8,393 bases of DNA from Ruminococcus sp. AF46-10NS (lineage in GTDB: Bacteria > Bacillota > Clostridia > Lachnospirales > Lachnospiraceae): assembly GCF_003474435.1 (NCBI RefSeq), contig NZ_QRNF01000071.1, forward strand, positions 1 to 8,393, written 5' to 3'. Both the position numbers and the translations under genes were made by a program. Below the pieces are notes generated by a model. The model ran no database searches. It saw only the letters and a program-made list of their open reading frames with translations, and was not told the origin of the DNA. Shown one piece after another: positions 6,115 through 8,393 of the stretch. Within the stretch, counting starts at the first letter, position 1. The number at the start of each line of letters is the position of its first letter.

Positions 6115-7911
6115 TTAATTCCATATATGTAATTTTTTTAAGATATCAGAAGTGATTTCAAATGCTTTTTTGCCAGTTGCATTAGAATCACTTTGGATAT
6201 TGGTTGCAAAATAATAGCTGTTATCGGAAGTTTCTACATATCCGATAAACCAGCCGTTGATATCCTGTCCGTTGACACGACCGGTTCCAGTTTTTCCGTA
6301 GAAATTACCATTAGGTGTACTGGCAATTTTTATAGCATTTTTAACAGAAAATACATTTTGGGAATTTAGATGGAATTCATTTGTGTTAAATTTTTTCAAT
6401 AATGTTACTTGCTCTAAAGGCGAGATTTTTAATGAAAAATCGGACCAGTATAAATCCAGATTTGAACTGGTTGTCTGGTTTCCATATTCTATTTTATTCA
6501 AAAATTCCTGGACTCTGTTAATTCCGAGCTGCGAATCAATTGCCTGGAAATACCAGTTAACGGAATTTTGCATAGCAGAGTTTAAATCCTGATCAGCTTC
6601 CCAGGATGGAAAAGGAAAGGCATCACCATTCCATGTCATGGAAGAGTGTTCTGGTGTGATGATTCCGGATTCCAACCCTAATAATGCATCGTATATTTTG
6701 TAGGTAGACTCTGGCGGAATACGTTTGGTGGCTTCTTCAAGATCGTATATTTTCCAGGAATCCAAATTATTGTCATACAAAACAAATGATCCATCATATG
6801 TTCCAAATGTTTCGGATATATCTAACAGGGAGATATTTTTGTCTGTATCACTAAAATGATATACGCTTTGAGTAGAGGCATCAATGGATAAAATGGGTGT
6901 ACATCCAATAAAAACAGCACTAATGACCAGATAAATTATCAATGCTCTCATTTTTTGATAAAGAGTTTCTTTCCTAAAAACGGCGATGTTGAGAATACGT
7001 CGTTTCATCTGCCTGAAATTTCCGGACATTCCAACTGCCAGTGGAGAGGAAAAAGAGGATATTTTTTCTGCAAAATTAATCAGTGTAGTTCCATAAGCTT
7101 GGTATTCATCAGCAGAAATCATCTGCAATACAGCAGAATCACAGGCTATTTCACGGTCACAGAGAATTTCTTTTAAAGTGTACCAAACAAAAGGGTTAAA
7201 CCAGTAGAGTATATTACTTATGACCATGAGGAAGCCAATAAATGTATCTTTGTGACGGTAATGCTGTAATTCGTGTAGCAGCATAAAACGCATATCATCA
7301 GGATTCAGTTCGGAAATTAAATGGATGGGAATGTAAATTCTGGGATGTATTATTCCGATTAAAACTGGTGATTTTAAAAATGCAGTACTGTAGACTGATA
7401 CTGGGTGAGAGATTTTAAGTTCCTTTAAACAATTGTAATAAATAGTTTTTACCTGCTGATTTTGAAGCGGGAGAGCAGATCTTTTTATGGAACGTACATA
7501 GTTTAATGAATGAAGGGTGAGGACTGACATAATCATAACACCCGTTATCCATATTAGAAAGAGTATGGTATTCAAGCCTCCAGAAAATTGACTACTGATG
7601 GAAACTGAAAAATCATTCACCTGGTTTAACAAAATATTTTGTGTATTACTGGTAAGTTCGGATAGCGTGTCGGTACCAGAGTTAAGTCCTGAGTCAGTTT
7701 GAAAAAAATGTAACCATGAAAAAAGTTGTGAGCCATGAATCTGTACAGGAAAAAATGGCACGGCAAGTAGTAGAAATAAAAGAAAACAGAGATGGTACTG
7801 TGTAGCCGCAGATAAATATTTTTTCAGAAGTTTTTTTGTTCCGATTATTACAAGTGTAAAAATACATATGAAGATATTACTGATTAAAAAGTGGATAATC
7901 CAGTTGCTCAT
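6115..7911 (-). CDS. blaR1: BlaR1/MecR1 family beta-lactam sensor and antirepressor zinc protease
   Basis: This integral membrane receptor binds beta-lactams outside the cell and triggers loss of BlaI repression inside. It has 598 residues, the usual family size. Membrane helices lie at about 5-24, 38-55, 113-137 and 321-340, with a further hydrophobic segment at 224-238. The M56 metalloprotease motif HELQH is at 213-217, and CDREIACD at 251-258 supplies the likely third zinc ligand, Glu254. The extracellular sensor, a class D beta-lactamase-like fold, carries STYK (Ser402, Lys405), SVN (450-452) and KTGTG (540-544). It includes MTWNGDAFPF and AMQNSVNWYF, nearly as in S. aureus BlaR1. All key residues are present, so it appears functional. 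The ATG follows AGGAGG (7923-7918) by 6 bases; that site overlaps the blaI stop, so the two genes are coupled. KRR at 303-305 lies in the cytoplasmic region where related proteins are autocleaved, but the actual site is unknown. Confidence 0.95.
   Translation of the reverse strand: MSNWIIHFLISNIFICIFTLVIIGTKKLLKKYLSAATQYHLCFLLFLLLAVPFFPVQIHGSQLFSWLHFFQTDSGLNSGTDTLSELTSNTQNILLNQVNDFSVSISSQFSGGLNTILFLIWITGVMIMSVLTLHSLNYVRSIKRSALPLQNQQVKTIYYNCLKELKISHPVSVYSTAFLKSPVLIGIIHPRIYIPIHLISELNPDDMRFMLLHELQHYRHKDTFIGFLMVISNILYWFNPFVWYTLKEILCDREIACDSAVLQMISADEYQAYGTTLINFAEKISSFSSPLAVGMSGNFRQMKRRILNIAVFRKETLYQKMRALIIYLVISAVFIGCTPILSIDASTQSVYHFSDTDKNISLLDISETFGTYDGSFVLYDNNLDSWKIYDLEEATKRIPPESTYKIYDALLGLESGIITPEHSSMTWNGDAFPFPSWEADQDLNSAMQNSVNWYFQAIDSQLGINRVQEFLNKIEYGNQTTSSNLDLYWSDFSLKISPLEQVTLLKKFNTNEFHLNSQNVFSVKNAIKIASTPNGNFYGKTGTGRVNGQDINGWFIGYVETSDNSYYFATNIQSDSNATGKKAFEITSDILKKLHIWN
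7846..7872. promoter_or_regulatory. Operator-like sequences inside blaR1
   Basis: TATTACAAGTGTAA (7846-7859) is identical over 14 bases to the centre of the PBP operator O1. Four bases further on, TACATATGAA (7863-7872) differs by one base from the blaI operator core TACATATGTA. The sites lie within codons for residues 14-22 of blaR1, in the first membrane helix. They could be a roadblock or auxiliary BlaI site. Coincidence in AT-rich coding DNA is possible. Confidence 0.4.
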
Positions 7912-7921
7912 TCAAAACCTC

Positions 7922-8293
7922 CTATTTCTGATGTTTTGATAATAAATGGCGTAAGTTATCAATTTCTGTTGAAGAGAGCTTATCGTCTTCAAGGTAAGAA
8001 GCCAGCATAGAAGAAAGATTTCCATTATAATATCGCTTTAAAAAAGAATTGCTTTCCTGGCGTATATATTCATCTTCTTGGACTAATGGAGTATAGACAA
8101 ATACCCGGCTTTGTTTTTCGTAGGAAAGAGCTTTTTTGGAAACAAGTCTCTTGATAAGAGTTTGAATTGTTTTTGGACTCCAGCTGGTAGTTAGAGTAAG
8201 TTTTTCTGTAATTTCATTTGTATTGATGGGAGCATATTTCCATACAATTTTCATAACTTCAAATTCGGCTTCTGAAATTTGGGGTAGTGACAA
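7922..8293 (-). CDS. blaI: BlaI/MecI family winged-helix repressor
   Basis: This dimeric repressor binds TACA-NN-TGTA operators and silences the PBP unit and its own operon until BlaR1 signalling inactivates it. The 123-residue length is typical. The N-terminal winged helix (about 5-72) contains ISEAEFEVMKIVW and the recognition region WSPKTIQTLIKRL (38-50), nearly as in MecI, then the wing up to VFVYTPLV. The C-terminal dimer part (about 73-123) includes KRYYNGNLSSMLASYLEDD. By alignment from memory, the Asn-Phe bond cleaved in staphylococcal BlaI/MecI corresponds to Ser99-Tyr100 here. The start is TTG at 8293-8291, chosen because AGGAGG (8307-8302) lies 8 bases upstream and residues from there align with the family; no ATG fits. 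It is followed by blaR1 after 10 bases. Confidence 0.95.
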   Translation of the reverse strand: MSLPQISEAEFEVMKIVWKYAPINTNEITEKLTLTTSWSPKTIQTLIKRLVSKKALSYEKQSRVFVYTPLVQEDEYIRQESNSFLKRYYNGNLSSMLASYLEDDKLSSTEIDNLRHLLSKHQK

Positions 8294-8316
8294 TAATAAA
8301 TCCTCCTGCTAAATCC

Positions 8317-8326
8317 TACATATGTA
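8317..8326. promoter_or_regulatory. BlaI operator O3, downstream site in the blaI leader
   Basis: TACATATGTA is a perfect 10-base palindrome and the same core as described bla/mec operators. It covers about +2 to +11 of the predicted blaI transcript, so bound BlaI would block promoter clearance. Confidence 0.8.
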
Positions 8327-8334
8327 ATAAATAT

Positions 8335-8364
8335 ATTATATTACATTGTAGAAGAAAAAGTCAA
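8335..8364 (-). promoter_or_regulatory. Sigma-A-type promoter of blaI-blaR1
   Basis: On the minus strand TTGACT (8364-8359) and a perfect TATAAT (8340-8335) are separated by 18 bases. Transcription should begin near 8328. One operator fills the end of the spacer and another begins right after the predicted start site, so the operon should be autorepressed. Confidence 0.8.
8342..8350. promoter_or_regulatory. BlaI operator O4, between -35 and -10 of blaI, with one-base centre
   Basis: TACA-T-TGTA has the two conserved half-sites with a one-base centre instead of the usual two. It lies in the promoter spacer, directly next to the -10 box. Its position matches the upstream operator of paired bla operators. 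The altered spacing may weaken binding. Confidence 0.6.
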
Positions 8365-8393
8365 ATGGCAGATGATATATAGAATATAAAATT

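Noticed and set aside
6115..6750. Possible class D beta-lactamase gene
   Set aside because: The STYK, SVN and KTG motifs belong to the sensor domain fused in frame to the BlaR1 protease. There is no separate start or signal peptide.
1..8393. CRISPR array, tRNA, rRNA, riboswitch or complete insertion sequence
   Set aside because: I saw no regularly spaced repeats, cloverleaf, conserved RNA core, or transposase with flanking inverted repeats on either strand.

Overview
The window looks like chromosomal or integrated DNA from a low-GC Gram-positive anaerobe of the Clostridia, probably Lachnospiraceae. This is an inference from the AT-rich sequence, strong AGGAGG-type ribosome binding sites, sigma-A-like promoters, a TTG start, and the protein families present. 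Taxonomy was not tested by any search.

Left part (1 to about 1440): a decayed region. It holds the C-terminal DNA-binding half of an OmpR/PhoB response regulator with an apparent frameshift, ending in a hairpin. Next, on the minus strand, is what looks like the C-terminal tail of a mobile-element relaxase. After that come several hundred bases with only broken, unidentified coding-like fragments. A likely terminator closes this part.

Central part (1486 to 6087, plus strand): a three-gene unit. A consensus promoter sits inside a 26-base BlaI/MecI-type palindrome and drives a class B penicillin-binding protein closely resembling staphylococcal PBP2a (MecA). A second, nearly identical operator lies directly before the second gene. 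Genes two and three are overlapping paralogues encoding exported proteins of unknown function.

Right part (8364 to 6115, minus strand): a blaI-blaR1 operon, convergent with the PBP unit and separated from it by 27 bases that carry a probable bidirectional terminator. BlaI is a winged-helix repressor. BlaR1 is a membrane zinc protease fused to a beta-lactam-acylated sensor domain. The blaI promoter carries two operators, so the pair should be autoregulated.

How it should work, from the known Bla/Mec pathway: a beta-lactam acylates the BlaR1 sensor, the protease is activated, BlaI is inactivated, and the PBP unit and blaI-blaR1 are derepressed. The low-affinity PBP would then keep cross-linking the wall. 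No beta-lactamase is visible. The least explained part is the pair of exported paralogues that appear to share the BlaI regulon with the PBP. A further operator-like sequence lies inside the blaR1 coding region.
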